Source of the DNA: Amnimonas aquatica
Lineage (GTDB): Bacteria > Pseudomonadota > Gammaproteobacteria > Pseudomonadales > Moraxellaceae
Direction of reading: 5' to 3'
Length of the DNA stretch: 8,835 nt
Assembly: GCF_002943415.1 (NCBI RefSeq)
Contig: NZ_PTQZ01000008.1
Location: 1-8,835, forward strand
Shown here: in pieces, positions 1 to 5,780 of the stretch
How positions within the stretch are numbered: the first letter of the stretch is position 1
Layout: each line of letters opens with the position of its first letter
The notes under the pieces: model-generated
Seen by the model: only the letters and a program-made list of their open reading frames with translations
Told to the model about the DNA's origin: nothing
Database searches by the model: none
Translations under genes and position numbers: made by a program

Positions 1-74
1 AAGGTCTGCGCTTCGCGATCCGTGAAGGCGGCCGCACCGTCGGCGCCGGCGTCGTCGCCAAGATCTTCGCCTGA
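1..74 (+). CDS. tuf: Elongation factor Tu, C-terminal end (partial)
   Basis: Only the 3' end is in the window. Reading from base 3 gives GLRFAIREGGRTVGAG followed by VVAKIFA and a TGA stop at 72-74. This matches the very conserved C-terminus of EF-Tu domain 3, the beta-barrel that helps hold aminoacyl-tRNA. EF-Tu is the cytoplasmic GTPase that delivers aminoacyl-tRNA to the ribosomal A site. The GTPase domain lies outside the window. The position directly before rpsJ suggests the gene ends a str operon (rpsL-rpsG-fusA-tuf) that abuts the S10 operon, unlike E. coli, where other genes intervene. That upstream context is inferred. Identification is very secure despite the short fragment. Confidence 0.96.
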   Translation, partial: GLRFAIREGGRTVGAGVVAKIFA

Positions 75-85
75 GGCGGGAAAGT

Positions 86-111
86 GCCGGGGCCGTGAAT
101 GCGGTCCCGGC
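86..111 (+). terminator. GC-rich stem-loop 1 after tuf (weak terminator or 3'-end stabiliser)
   Basis: Bases 86-95 (GCCGGGGCCG) pair with 102-111 (CGGTCCCGGC) to form a 10-bp stem with one G-U pair and the loop TGAATG. It begins 12 nt after the tuf stop. There is no T run after it, so it is not a classical intrinsic terminator. It could slow polymerase, end transcription weakly together with stem-loop 2, or protect the tuf mRNA 3' end from exonucleases. The fold is from base pairing by eye only. Confidence 0.55.
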
Positions 112-133
112 GCATCGCCCTCCGGGGTGATGC
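112..133 (+). terminator. Stem-loop 2 after tuf with UNCG-type tetraloop
   Basis: Bases 112-120 (GCATCGCCC) pair with 125-133 (GGGTGATGC), a 9-bp stem with one G-U pair, closed by a C-G pair around the loop TCCG. UCCG belongs to the UNCG family of exceptionally stable tetraloops. It starts at the base after stem-loop 1, so the two could stack coaxially. The nearest T run (151-155) is 17 nt further on, too far for a normal intrinsic terminator. The likely role is to mark or protect the 3' end of the tuf transcript, or partial termination before the S10 promoter. Confidence 0.55.
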
Positions 134-165
134 AGTGGTTTCGGCGGACATTTTTCGAGCCCTGC

Positions 166-194
166 TTGCAAAGTGTTCGCCCAGCCACTAATAT
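166..194 (+). promoter_or_regulatory. Probable sigma70-type promoter of the S10 operon
   Basis: A -35 element TTGCAA (166-171; four of six consensus bases) and a -10 element TAATAT (189-194) are separated by exactly 17 bp. The predicted start is about base 200-202. The bases between the -10 and the start are mostly G/C (196-200, CGCCA). A GC-rich discriminator of this kind is typical of promoters repressed by ppGpp/DksA in E. coli, so stringent control is plausible but inferred. The location, about 120 bp before rpsJ, matches where an S10 operon promoter is expected. It is the best promoter match I found in the non-coding parts of the window. Confidence 0.72.
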
Positions 195-197
195 ACG

Positions 198-218
198 CCA
201 CCCCTGAATGCAGGGTGG
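198..218 (+). promoter_or_regulatory. Start-proximal stem-loop of the S10 leader RNA
   Basis: CCACCC (198-203) plus TG (205-206) pair with CAGGGTGG (211-218) around the loop AATG (207-210), leaving C204 bulged. The predicted transcription start (about 200-202) falls inside the left arm, so the real stem may lose two or three outer pairs. A hairpin at the 5' end could protect the mRNA or form part of a regulatory leader. The 198-202 sequence could also pair with GGTGG at 281-285 in the later hairpin, making alternative folds possible. Confidence 0.45.
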
Positions 219-258
219 TTGTAAAGCCGGGGCATCGTTCCCGGACCGGTTTGTGAGA

Positions 259-301
259 AGCCTTCCATCTGGCAATGCCTGGTGGTGGGCTAGTTCTTTT
301 T
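259..301 (+). promoter_or_regulatory. Attenuator-like hairpin plus T-rich run before rpsJ
   Basis: An imperfect long hairpin spans 259-291. AGCC (259-262) pairs with GGCT (288-291), CCATC (265-269) with GGTGG (281-285), and GGC (271-273) with GCC (277-279), around the loop AAT. There is a small internal loop and one T-T mismatch. Two bases later comes a T-rich run (294-301, seven of eight T). This is the shape of an intrinsic terminator, set 18 nt before the rpsJ start codon. In E. coli the S10 leader ends in a U-rich hairpin at which L4 causes early termination, so an autogenous attenuator is a reasonable reading here. L4 control is inferred. The stem is weakened by mismatches. Confidence 0.5.
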
Positions 302-319
302 CGCTTTGGAGTTGCTGGA

Positions 320-631
320 ATGGCTAGCCAGAGAATCCGCATCCGCCTGAAGGCGTTCGATCACCGTCTGATCGATCAGTCTGCGCTGGAAATCGTGGAA
401 ACCGCCAAGCGCACGGGTGCGCAGGTGTGTGGTCCGATCCCGATGCCGACCCGTATCGAGCGTTTCAACGTGCTGACTTCCCCGCACGTCAACAAGGATG
501 CGCGTGACCAGTACGAAATCCGTACCCACAAGCGTCTCGTCGATATTGTCCAGCCCACGGACAAGACTGTTGATGCGCTGATGAAGCTGGACCTCGCCGC
601 CGGCGTGGATGTCCAGATCAGCCTGGGTTGA
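320..631 (+). CDS. rpsJ: 30S ribosomal protein S10
   Basis: S10 is a small protein of the 30S head and, as NusE, a partner of NusB in transcription antitermination. The product is 103 residues, the same as E. coli. It begins [15 protein letters not shown] and contains the family signature region [18 protein letters not shown] (residues 53-70). The start at 320 is chosen because GGAG at 308-311 lies 8 nt upstream and the N-terminus then matches the family. An in-frame ATG at 275 sits inside the leader hairpin and would add 15 unrelated residues. It is the first gene of the S10 operon, behind a promoter and structured leader that probably regulate the whole operon. Nothing unusual is seen in the protein. 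Confidence 0.98.
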   Translation: MASQRIRIRLKAFDHRLIDQSALEIVETAKRTGAQVCGPIPMPTRIERFNVLTSPHVNKDARDQYEIRTHKRLVDIVQPTDKTVDALMKLDLAAGVDVQISLG

Positions 632-645
632 TCGTTCAGCATTAA

Positions 646-659
646 GTCTCCTCTGAGAC
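646..659 (+). repeat. Small inverted repeat in the rpsJ-rplC spacer
   Basis: GTCTC (646-650) and GAGAC (655-659) form a 5-bp hairpin with the loop CTCT. The sequence CCTCT (650-654) is also complementary to AGAGG (670-674), which includes the rplC ribosome binding site, so two mutually exclusive pairings are possible. The hexamer TCTGAG occurs at both 652-657 and 675-680. All pairings are short, so this may have no function. Confidence 0.3.
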
Positions 660-683
660 AGATTGCCAAAGAGGTCTGAGTAA

Positions 684-1322
684 ATGGCTATTGGATTAGT
701 CGGTCGCAAGTGCGGGATGACTCGTGTTTTCACGGAGGCTGGCGTTTCGGTGCCGGTGACCGTGATCGAAGTCGATCCGAACCGCATTACGCAAATCAAG
801 TCGGTGGAAACCGATGGTTATCAGGCGATTCAGGTCACCACCGGCGAGCGTCGCGCTTCCCGTGTGACCAAGGCGCAGGCGGGTCACTTCGCCAAGGCCA
901 ATGTCGCTGCCGGTCGTGGCGTGTGGGAATTCCGCGTCGCGGGTGAAGAGGCTGCCAGCCTGCAGGTTGGTGGCGAGCTGAAGGTTGACCTGTTCGCGGT
1001 CGGCCAGGCTGTCGACGTGATCGGCACCTCCAAGGGCAAGGGCTTCCAGGGTGGCGTCAAGCGCTGGAACTTCCGTACCCAGGATGCCACCCACGGCAAC
1101 TCCGTGTCGCACCGTGTTCACGGCTCGACCGGTCAGAACCAGAGCCCGGGCAAGGTGTTCAAGGGCAAGAAGATGGCCGGCCACATGGGTGCCGAGCGCG
1201 TCACGATCCAGGGTCTGGAAATCGTTTCCGTTGACGTCGAGCGCAGTGTGCTGGTCGTCAAGGGTGCCGTGCCGGGCGCAACCGGTAACGACGTCATCGT
1301 GCGTCCGTCCGTGAAGGCCTGA
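684..1322 (+). CDS. rplC: 50S ribosomal protein L3
   Basis: L3 is an early-assembly 50S protein that binds near the start of domain VI of 23S rRNA and reaches toward the peptidyl-transferase centre. The product is 212 residues (E. coli 209), beginning [20 protein letters not shown]. The central extension, residues 117-170, contains [27 protein letters not shown] and [17 protein letters not shown]. Gln151 corresponds to the glutamine methylated by PrmB in E. coli L3 (Gln150). The methylation itself is inferred. GAGG at 671-674 sits 9 nt before the ATG. The spacer after rpsJ is 52 nt, the longest inside the S10 operon. The sequence recalls Pseudomonas-type L3 more than Xanthomonas-type, from memory. 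Confidence 0.98.
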   Translation: MAIGLVGRKCGMTRVFTEAGVSVPVTVIEVDPNRITQIKSVETDGYQAIQVTTGERRASRVTKAQAGHFAKANVAAGRGVWEFRVAGEEAASLQVGGELKVDLFAVGQAVDVIGTSKGKGFQGGVKRWNFRTQDATHGNSVSHRVHGSTGQNQSPGKVFKGKKMAGHMGAERVTIQGLEIVSVDVERSVLVVKGAVPGATGNDVIVRPSVKA

Positions 1323-1333
1323 GGGAGATCAAC

Positions 1334-1936
1334 GTGAACCTGAAGACTGTTTCCGGATCAGCTGTCGAGCTGTCCGAAGTTGCCTTCGGCAAGGAATTCA
1401 ACGAAGCCCTCGTGCATCAGGTCGTCGTGGCCTACATGGCGGGTGCCCGTCAGGGCACGAAGGCTCAGAAGTCCCGTGCTGAAGTGAGTGGCGGCGGCAA
1501 GAAGCCGTTCAAGCAGAAGGGCTCGGGCCGTGCCCGCGCCGGCTCCATTCGCAGCCCGATCTGGCGTGGTGGTGGCAAGAGCTTCGCCGCCCGTCCGCAG
1601 GACTGGGATCAGAAGGTGAACCGCAAGATGTATCGCGGTGCCCTGCAGTGCATCCTGGCTGAACTGGTTCGCCAGGAGCGCCTGGTGCTGGTGGATGACT
1701 TCACCGTGTCGGCCCCGAAGACCAAGGAGCTGGTGTCCAAGCTCGATGGCCTGGGTCTGAGCAATGCGCTGATCATCACCGACGCCGTTGATGAAAATCT
1801 GTACCTGGCTGCCCGCAACCTGCCGCACGTCGATGTCATCGACACGGCCGCCGTCGATCCGGTCAGCCTGATCGGCTTCGAGAAGGTGCTGATGTCGGTG
1901 CCGGCAGCCAAGAAACTTGAGGTGGAATTGGGATGA
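1334..1936 (+). CDS. rplD: 50S ribosomal protein L4
   Basis: L4 binds 23S rRNA domain I and sends a long basic loop to line the peptide exit tunnel. The product is 200 residues (E. coli 201). The loop lies at about residues 44-90 and holds [18 protein letters not shown] and [11 protein letters not shown]. Lys62 aligns with E. coli Lys63, whose change gives erythromycin resistance, so the site is wild type. The start is GTG at 1334, with GAGGGAG (1321-1327) 6 nt upstream that overlaps the rplC stop. No closer ATG gives a family-like N-terminus. In enteric bacteria L4 represses its own operon through the S10 leader. The leader hairpin at 259-301 is a candidate target, but that is inferred. The 3' end overlaps rplW by 4 bp (ATGA). 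Confidence 0.98.
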   Translation: MNLKTVSGSAVELSEVAFGKEFNEALVHQVVVAYMAGARQGTKAQKSRAEVSGGGKKPFKQKGSGRARAGSIRSPIWRGGGKSFAARPQDWDQKVNRKMYRGALQCILAELVRQERLVLVDDFTVSAPKTKELVSKLDGLGLSNALIITDAVDENLYLAARNLPHVDVIDTAAVDPVSLIGFEKVLMSVPAAKKLEVELG

Positions 1937-2238
1937 GCCAGGAACGTCTGTTGCAGGTTCTGCTTGCGCCGCATGTCTCCGAGAAGGCCACGCTGATTGC
2001 TGAAAAGCATCGCCAGGTGGTGTTCAAGGTCCGTCGTGACGCCAACAAGCTGGAAATCAAGAAGGCTGTGGAAGGGCTGTTCAACGTCAAGGTTGAATCG
2101 GTCAACACCACGCTGGTCAAGGGCAAGAACAAGCGTTTCGGCCGCTCCCTCGGTCGTCGCCAGGACTTCAAGAAGGCTTATGTCTCCCTGAAGGAAGGCT
2201 TCGACATCGATTTCGCCGCCGCTGGCGCCGCTGAGTAA
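1933..2238 (+). CDS. rplW: 50S ribosomal protein L23
   Basis: L23 sits at the mouth of the exit tunnel and docks trigger factor and the signal recognition particle. The product is 101 residues (E. coli 100). The N-terminal segment [17 protein letters not shown] includes Glu17, which aligns with the trigger-factor-contacting Glu18 of E. coli. The basic loop [19 protein letters not shown] spans residues 63-81, and the end is Ala-rich. Its ATG overlaps the rplD stop as ATGA, and a strong ribosome binding site (GAGGTGG, 1919-1925) lies inside the rplD tail 7 nt upstream. This supports translational coupling of L4 and L23. Confidence 0.98.
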   Translation: MSQERLLQVLLAPHVSEKATLIAEKHRQVVFKVRRDANKLEIKKAVEGLFNVKVESVNTTLVKGKNKRFGRSLGRRQDFKKAYVSLKEGFDIDFAAAGAAE

Positions 2239-2255
2239 GGGCCGGGAGATCTGAC

Positions 2256-3080
2256 ATGCCTATCGTTAAGTGCAAACCGACTTCCCCGGGTCGTCGCTTC
2301 GTCGAGAAGGTCGTTCATCCGCACCTGCACAAGGGTCGTCCGCACGCCCCGCTGGTCGAGACCCAGAAGCGCTCCGGTGGTCGTAACAACAATGGCCGCA
2401 TCACCATGCGTCACGTCGGTGGCGGCCACAAGCAGCTGTATCGCGTGATCGACTTCAAGCGCAACAAGGATGGCATTCCGGCCACCGTCGAGCGCATCGA
2501 GTACGATCCGAACCGCACTGCCCACATCGCGTTGCTGAAGTACGCCGATGGCGAGCGCCGCTACATGATCGCGCTGAAGAACCAGCAGGTCGGTGATGTG
2601 GTCCTGTCGGGCGATGCCGCTCCGATCAGGAACGGCAACGTGCTGCCGCTGCGCAACATGCCGCTCGGTGCCACGCTGTGCTGCGTCGAACTGAAGCCGG
2701 GCAAGGGTGCCCAGCTGGCCCGCTCCGCCGGTACCTCGGTGCAGCTGCTGGGTCGTGATGGCGCCTACGCCATCGTGCGTCTGCGCTCCGGCGAAATGCG
2801 CAAGATCCATGTCGAGTGCCGCGCCGTCTTCGGCGAAGTCTCGAACAGCGAGCACAACCTGCGCTCCCTGGGCAAGGCTGGTGCCAGTCGCTGGCGCGGT
2901 GTGCGTCCGACCGTTCGTGGCATGGCCATGAACCCGGTCGACCATCCGCACGGTGGTGGTGAAGGCCGCAACAAGGGCATGCAGCCGGTGTCGCCGTGGG
3001 GCACGCCGTCCAAGGGTTACAAGACCCGCAACAACAAGCGCACGAGCGGCATGATTGTCCGCGACCGTCGCGTCAAGTAA
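2256..3080 (+). CDS. rplB: 50S ribosomal protein L2
   Basis: L2 is one of the most conserved 50S proteins. It is needed for subunit joining and for shaping the peptidyl-transferase centre. The product is 274 residues (E. coli 273). It shows the N-terminal [15 protein letters not shown], the [11 protein letters not shown] motif (about 40-50), the RNA-binding core with [14 protein letters not shown] (147-160) and [10 protein letters not shown] (175-184), and the C-terminal [16 protein letters not shown] (226-241). His230 aligns with E. coli His229, which is important for activity. GGGAG at 2244-2248 is 7 nt before the ATG. A Cys-Cys pair (142-143) is a minor curiosity of no known significance. 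Confidence 0.99.
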   Translation: MPIVKCKPTSPGRRFVEKVVHPHLHKGRPHAPLVETQKRSGGRNNNGRITMRHVGGGHKQLYRVIDFKRNKDGIPATVERIEYDPNRTAHIALLKYADGERRYMIALKNQQVGDVVLSGDAAPIRNGNVLPLRNMPLGATLCCVELKPGKGAQLARSAGTSVQLLGRDGAYAIVRLRSGEMRKIHVECRAVFGEVSNSEHNLRSLGKAGASRWRGVRPTVRGMAMNPVDHPHGGGEGRNKGMQPVSPWGTPSKGYKTRNNKRTSGMIVRDRRVK

Positions 3081-3099
3081 TGGGTAGAGGAGAATCACT

Positions 3100-3375
3100 G
3101 TGCCTCGTTCACTGAAAAAGGGTCCGTTCGTTGATACCCACCTGTTCGTCAAGGTGGAAGCAGCGGCGGCAGCCAACTCGAAGAAGCCCATCAAGACCTG
3201 GTCGCGTCGTTCGATGATCCTGCCGGAAATGGTGGGTCTGACGATCGCCGTGCACAACGGCAAGCAGCATGTGCCGGTCTTCGTGACCGAACACATGGTC
3301 GGCCACAAGCTGGGTGAATTCGCGCCGACCCGCAGCTACCGCGGTCACGGCATCGACAAGAAGTCGAAGCGATAA
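3100..3375 (+). CDS. rpsS: 30S ribosomal protein S19
   Basis: S19 binds the 30S head next to S13 and contacts the A-site finger across the subunit interface. The product is 91 residues (E. coli 92): [16 protein letters not shown], then [20 protein letters not shown] (33-52), and the signature [16 protein letters not shown] (68-83). The start is GTG at 3100, with the strong site GAGGAG (3087-3092) 7 nt upstream. The [11 protein letters not shown]-terminus confirms it. Residues 19-26 (VEAAAAAN) are Ala-rich where E. coli has VEKAVESG, a small clade-level variation. It is the second GTG-started gene of this operon. Confidence 0.98.
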   Translation: MPRSLKKGPFVDTHLFVKVEAAAAANSKKPIKTWSRRSMILPEMVGLTIAVHNGKQHVPVFVTEHMVGHKLGEFAPTRSYRGHGIDKKSKR

Positions 3376-3385
3376 GGAGAGCATG

Positions 3386-3721
3386 ATGGAAGCGATCGCA
3401 AAACTGCGTGGCGCGCCGATTTCGGCTCAGAAGGCTCGCCTCGTCGCTGACCAGGTTCGCGGCAAGCCGGTTGAGCTCGCGCTCAACACGCTGAATTTCA
3501 GCGACAAGAAGGCCGCGCGCTTTGTCAAGAAGGTGCTGGAGTCGGCTATCGCCAACGCCGAGCACAATCAGGGTGCGGATGTGGACGAACTGCGTGTCGC
3601 CACGATCTGTGTGGACGAGGGCATCACGCTGAAGCGTATCCAGCCGCGCGCCAAGGGCCGCGCTGACCGCATCAGCAAGCGCACCTGCCACATCACCGTC
3701 ACCGTGGCCGAAGGCAAGTAA
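3386..3721 (+). CDS. rplV: 50S ribosomal protein L22
   Basis: L22 has a globular surface domain and a long beta-hairpin that lines the exit tunnel. The product is 111 residues (E. coli 110). It shows [19 protein letters not shown] (12-30), [18 protein letters not shown] (52-69) and the hairpin region [20 protein letters not shown] (76-95). The tip residues LKR (82-84) are intact; deletion of the matching MKR in E. coli gives macrolide resistance. Two adjacent ATGs exist, at 3383 and 3386. I prefer 3386 because GGAG (3376-3379) is then 6 nt away rather than 3, and many L22 proteins begin MEA. The alternative adds a single Met. The frame stays open further upstream inside rpsS, but that is overlap with S19. 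Confidence 0.96.
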   Translation: MEAIAKLRGAPISAQKARLVADQVRGKPVELALNTLNFSDKKAARFVKKVLESAIANAEHNQGADVDELRVATICVDEGITLKRIQPRAKGRADRISKRTCHITVTVAEGK

Positions 3722-3733
3722 GGGGCTGAGGAA

Positions 3734-4435
3734 ATGGGTCAGAAAGTTCATCCGATCGGTATTCGCCTCGGTGTCGTCAAGAAGCACAACGCCAACTGGT
3801 ATGCCAGCCCGAAGCAGTACGCCGAGTTCCTGCTCGCCGACCTGCAGGTGCGCGACTTCCTGGGCGCGCGCCTGAAGAATGCCTCGGTCAGCAAGATCCT
3901 CATCGAGCGTCCGTCCGAGAACGCCCGCATCACCATCTCCACGGCTCGTCCGGGTGTGCTGATCGGCAAGAAGGGCGAAGACGTCGAGCGTCTGCGTCGT
4001 GACGTTGCCAAGCTGATGAAGATGCCGGTCCAGATCAACATCGATGAAATCCGCAAGCCGGACCTCGATGCCAAGCTGGTCGCTGAAGGCATTGCCTCGC
4101 AGCTCGAGCGTCGCGTGATGTTCCGCCGCGCCATGAAGCGCGCCGTGCAGAACTCCATGCGTGCCGGTGCCAAGGGCATCAAGGTGGAAGTGTCGGGCCG
4201 TCTTGGTGGTGCCGAAATCGCCCGTACCGAATGGTACCGCGAAGGCCGTGTGCCTCTGCACACCCTGCGTGCCGACATCGATTACTCGATCGTCCGCGCC
4301 GAGACCACCTACGGCTGCATCGGCGTCAAGGTGTGGATCTTCAAGGGCGAAATCCTGGGCGGCATGGAGCAGGCTTCTGCCCCGACGCCGGTGGAAGAGG
4401 CCCGTCCCGCCAAGAAGCGCGGACCGAAGAACTGA
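3734..4435 (+). CDS. rpsC: 30S ribosomal protein S3
   Basis: S3 lies at the mRNA entry channel and, with S4 and S5, forms the ribosomal helicase. The product is 233 residues, equal to E. coli. The N-terminus is [22 protein letters not shown]. The KH-type RNA-binding motif [11 protein letters not shown] is at 74-84 with the GKKG loop intact. The C-terminal domain contains [13 protein letters not shown] and the GEILGGM stretch, followed by a Pro/Ala/basic tail (about 214-233). AAGGGG at 3720-3725, overlapping the rplV stop, is 8 nt before the ATG. A second purine stretch (GAGG, 3728-3731) is too close to be used. The gene lies in the normal place between rplV and rplP. Confidence 0.99.
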   Translation: MGQKVHPIGIRLGVVKKHNANWYASPKQYAEFLLADLQVRDFLGARLKNASVSKILIERPSENARITISTARPGVLIGKKGEDVERLRRDVAKLMKMPVQINIDEIRKPDLDAKLVAEGIASQLERRVMFRRAMKRAVQNSMRAGAKGIKVEVSGRLGGAEIARTEWYREGRVPLHTLRADIDYSIVRAETTYGCIGVKVWIFKGEILGGMEQASAPTPVEEARPAKKRGPKN

Positions 4436-4446
4436 GGGGTTGAGAG

Positions 4447-4860
4447 ATGTTACAGCCTAAGCGTACCAAGTTCCGCAAGGTCCATAAGGGCCGCAACACC
4501 GGTCTCGCCCTGCGTGGCAGCACGGTGTCCTTCGGCACGATCGCCCTGAAGTCGGTCGAGCGTGGTCGTATCACTGCTCGCCAGATCGAAGCAGCCCGTC
4601 GTGCCATTTCCCGTCGCGTGAAGCGCGGCGGCAAGATCTTCATCCGCGTGTTCCCGGACAAGCCGATCACCCAGAAGCCGCTGGAAGTGCGTATGGGTAA
4701 GGGCAAGGGCAGTGTGGAGTACTGGGTGGCCGAGATCCAGCCGGGCAAGGTGCTGTACGAGATCGAGGGCGTCGCTGACGACCTGGCTCGTGAAGCCTTC
4801 ATCCGTGCTGCTGCCAAGCTGCCCGTGAAGACCACCATTGTGACCCGGACGGTGATGTAA
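4447..4860 (+). CDS. rplP: 50S ribosomal protein L16
   Basis: L16 is a late-assembly 50S protein that helps position tRNA in the A site. The product is 137 residues (E. coli 136), beginning [17 protein letters not shown]. It shows [14 protein letters not shown] (43-56), [20 protein letters not shown] (67-86) and [11 protein letters not shown]. Arg82 aligns with E. coli Arg81, the residue hydroxylated by the oxygenase YcfD/RoxA. Whether this organism has that enzyme is not visible here. GAGGGG (4434-4439) overlaps the rpsC stop and is 7 nt before the ATG. The stop overlaps the rpmC start by one base. Confidence 0.99.
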   Translation: MLQPKRTKFRKVHKGRNTGLALRGSTVSFGTIALKSVERGRITARQIEAARRAISRRVKRGGKIFIRVFPDKPITQKPLEVRMGKGKGSVEYWVAEIQPGKVLYEIEGVADDLAREAFIRAAAKLPVKTTIVTRTVM

Positions 4861-5051
4861 TGAACGCCAAAGAATTGCGCGAGAAGAGCGTCGAAGACCT
4901 GAACAAGGAACTCGGCAACCTGCAGCGCCAGCAGTTCACGCTGCGCATGGCCCAGGCAACCGGTCAGCTGGCACAGAACAGCAAGATCGGCGTTGTCCGC
5001 AAGGACATCGCCCGCATCAAGACCATCCTGACCGAAAAGGAAGGTAACTGA
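4860..5051 (+). CDS. rpmC: 50S ribosomal protein L29
   Basis: L29 is a small helical-hairpin protein beside L23 at the tunnel exit. The product is 63 residues, equal to E. coli: [20 protein letters not shown], then the conserved [16 protein letters not shown] (24-39) and [15 protein letters not shown] (43-57). The start shares one base with the rplP stop (TAATG). Its own ribosome binding site is poor (GGTGA, 4851-4855, 4 nt away), so translation probably depends on ribosomes finishing rplP. Confidence 0.97.
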   Translation: MNAKELREKSVEDLNKELGNLQRQQFTLRMAQATGQLAQNSKIGVVRKDIARIKTILTEKEGN

Positions 5052-5053
5052 TC

Positions 5054-5314
5054 ATGACTGAACAGATCGTGCGTACCCAGACCGGCAAGGTTGTCAGCAA
5101 CAAGGGTGACAAGTCGATCACCGTGCTGATCGAACGCAAGGTCAAGCACCCGGTGTACGGCAAGTACATCACGCGCTCGACCAAGCTGCATGCTCATGAC
5201 GAGCAGAACGTCTGCCAGGAAGGCGACGTCGTGACGATTTCGGAGTGCCGCCCGCTGTCCAAGACCAAGTCCTGGGTGCTGGTGGAAGTTGTCGAAAAGG
5301 CCGACGCTCGCTGA
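5054..5314 (+). CDS. rpsQ: 30S ribosomal protein S17
   Basis: S17 is a primary 16S rRNA-binding protein with an OB fold, located in the 30S body. The product is 86 residues (E. coli 84). It shows [20 protein letters not shown] (7-26), the conserved [20 protein letters not shown] (31-50) and the [18 protein letters not shown] segment (57-74). AGGAAGG at 5038-5044, inside the rpmC tail, is 9 nt upstream. Only 2 nt separate the rpmC stop from this ATG. This is the last gene of the S10 operon. It is followed by the 86-nt spacer that holds the spc promoter and hairpins. Confidence 0.98.
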   Translation: MTEQIVRTQTGKVVSNKGDKSITVLIERKVKHPVYGKYITRSTKLHAHDEQNVCQEGDVVTISECRPLSKTKSWVLVEVVEKADAR

Positions 5315-5321
5315 GTTTGAC

Positions 5322-5351
5322 TTGCGGCCCCGGGGCCGCATCAGTTAGCAT
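5322..5351 (+). promoter_or_regulatory. Candidate spc operon promoter
   Basis: A -10-like TAGCAT (5346-5351; four of six consensus) lies 18 bp after a weak -35-like TTGCGG (5322-5327). The better -35 match TTGACT at 5317-5322 would need a 23-bp spacer and is unlikely to serve this -10. The region after the -10 (5352-5358) is GC-rich, as in stringently controlled promoters. The predicted start is about 5358. In E. coli the spc promoter lies in this same rpsQ-rplN gap. The position supports the call more than the weak hexamers do. Confidence 0.45.
5323..5340. repeat. 18-bp perfect GC-rich palindrome after rpsQ
   Basis: Bases 5323-5340 read the same on both strands (TGCGGCCCC followed by GGGGCCGCA). 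As RNA it makes a 7-bp stem around the loop CCGG, starting 8 nt after the rpsQ stop. No T run follows. It may be a 3'-end stabiliser for the S10 transcript, a weak terminator or pause, or, as it falls in the spacer of the candidate spc promoter, a site for a dimeric DNA-binding protein. Confidence 0.6.
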
Positions 5352-5356
5352 TTCGC

Positions 5357-5383
5357 GCCCCGCGAGTCGGGGCTCCCTTTTTT
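5357..5383 (+). terminator. Terminator-like hairpin with T6 run in the spc leader
   Basis: GCCCCG (5357-5362) pairs with CGGGGC (5368-5373) around the loop CGAGT. After TCCC there is a run of six Ts (5378-5383). The U run begins 4 nt after the stem, slightly far for a strong intrinsic terminator. It could end part of the S10 operon transcription or attenuate the spc transcript, whose predicted 5' end coincides with the left arm. From memory the E. coli spc leader has a similar CGCGCCC, short hairpin and TTTTTTA arrangement, which favours a conserved role. Confidence 0.55.
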
Positions 5384-5400
5384 AGGGTTTGGAGAGAGCA

Positions 5401-5769
5401 ATGATTCAGACCGAAACGATGCTCGACGTGGCCGACAACAGTGGCGCCCGTCGCGTCATGTGTATCAAGGTGCTCGGCGGTTCCCACCGTCGCTACGCCT
5501 CGGTCGGTGACGTCATCAAGGTCACGGTCAAGGAAGCGATTCCGCGTGGCAAGGTCAAGAAGGGCGATGTCATGAACGCCGTGGTGGTGCGTACCAAGAA
5601 GGGTATCCGCCGTCCGGACGGTTCGCTGATTCGCTTCGATGACAATGCCGCGGTGATCCTGAACAACAACAAGGCACCGATCGGCACCCGTATTTTCGGG
5701 CCGGTGACTCGTGAGCTGCGTACCGAGCAGTTCATGAAGATCATCTCGCTCGCGCCTGAAGTGCTTTGA
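5401..5769 (+). CDS. rplN: 50S ribosomal protein L14
   Basis: L14 lies on the 50S interface, forms an intersubunit bridge with 16S helix 44, and is a docking site for the silencing factor RsfS. The product is 122 residues (E. coli 123): [20 protein letters not shown], the family signature [20 protein letters not shown] (36-55) and a C-terminal [12 protein letters not shown]. The ATG at 5401 is supported by GGAG (5391-5394) 6 nt upstream. An in-frame TTG at 5389 would start within that binding site and add four residues. It is the first gene of the spc operon, behind the candidate promoter and hairpin. Confidence 0.98.
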   Translation: MIQTETMLDVADNSGARRVMCIKVLGGSHRRYASVGDVIKVTVKEAIPRGKVKKGDVMNAVVVRTKKGIRRPDGSLIRFDDNAAVILNNNKAPIGTRIFGPVTRELRTEQFMKIISLAPEVL

Positions 5770-5780
5770 GGTAACGAGAG

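Noticed and set aside
22..207. Small + strand open frame overlapping the tuf end and spacer
   Set aside because: It begins inside tuf in the wrong frame and has low-complexity Ala/Ser/Pro composition. It also runs through the hairpins and the promoter.
275..319. Upstream in-frame ATG for rpsJ
   Set aside because: It would add 15 residues absent from S10 proteins and lies inside the leader hairpin. The 320 start has a proper binding site and the family N-terminus.
2178..3308. Minus-strand open frame of 376 codons opposite rplB and rpsS
   Set aside because: It has the same register artefact over rplB, and its translation is His/Arg/Ala-rich, without family resemblance.
3314..3385. Upstream extension of the rplV frame into rpsS
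   Set aside because: The extra residues are an out-of-frame reading of the S19 C-terminus. The binding site at 3376-3379 fits the start at 3386.
3191..4261. Minus-strand open frame of 356 codons opposite rpsS, rplV and rpsC
   Set aside because: It is in register with rplV and rpsC and is another antisense shadow of conserved genes.
5317..5322. TTGACT as -35 of the spc promoter
   Set aside because: It is a good hexamer, but 23 bp from the only plausible -10 (5346-5351). At 17-18 bp spacing there is no acceptable -10.
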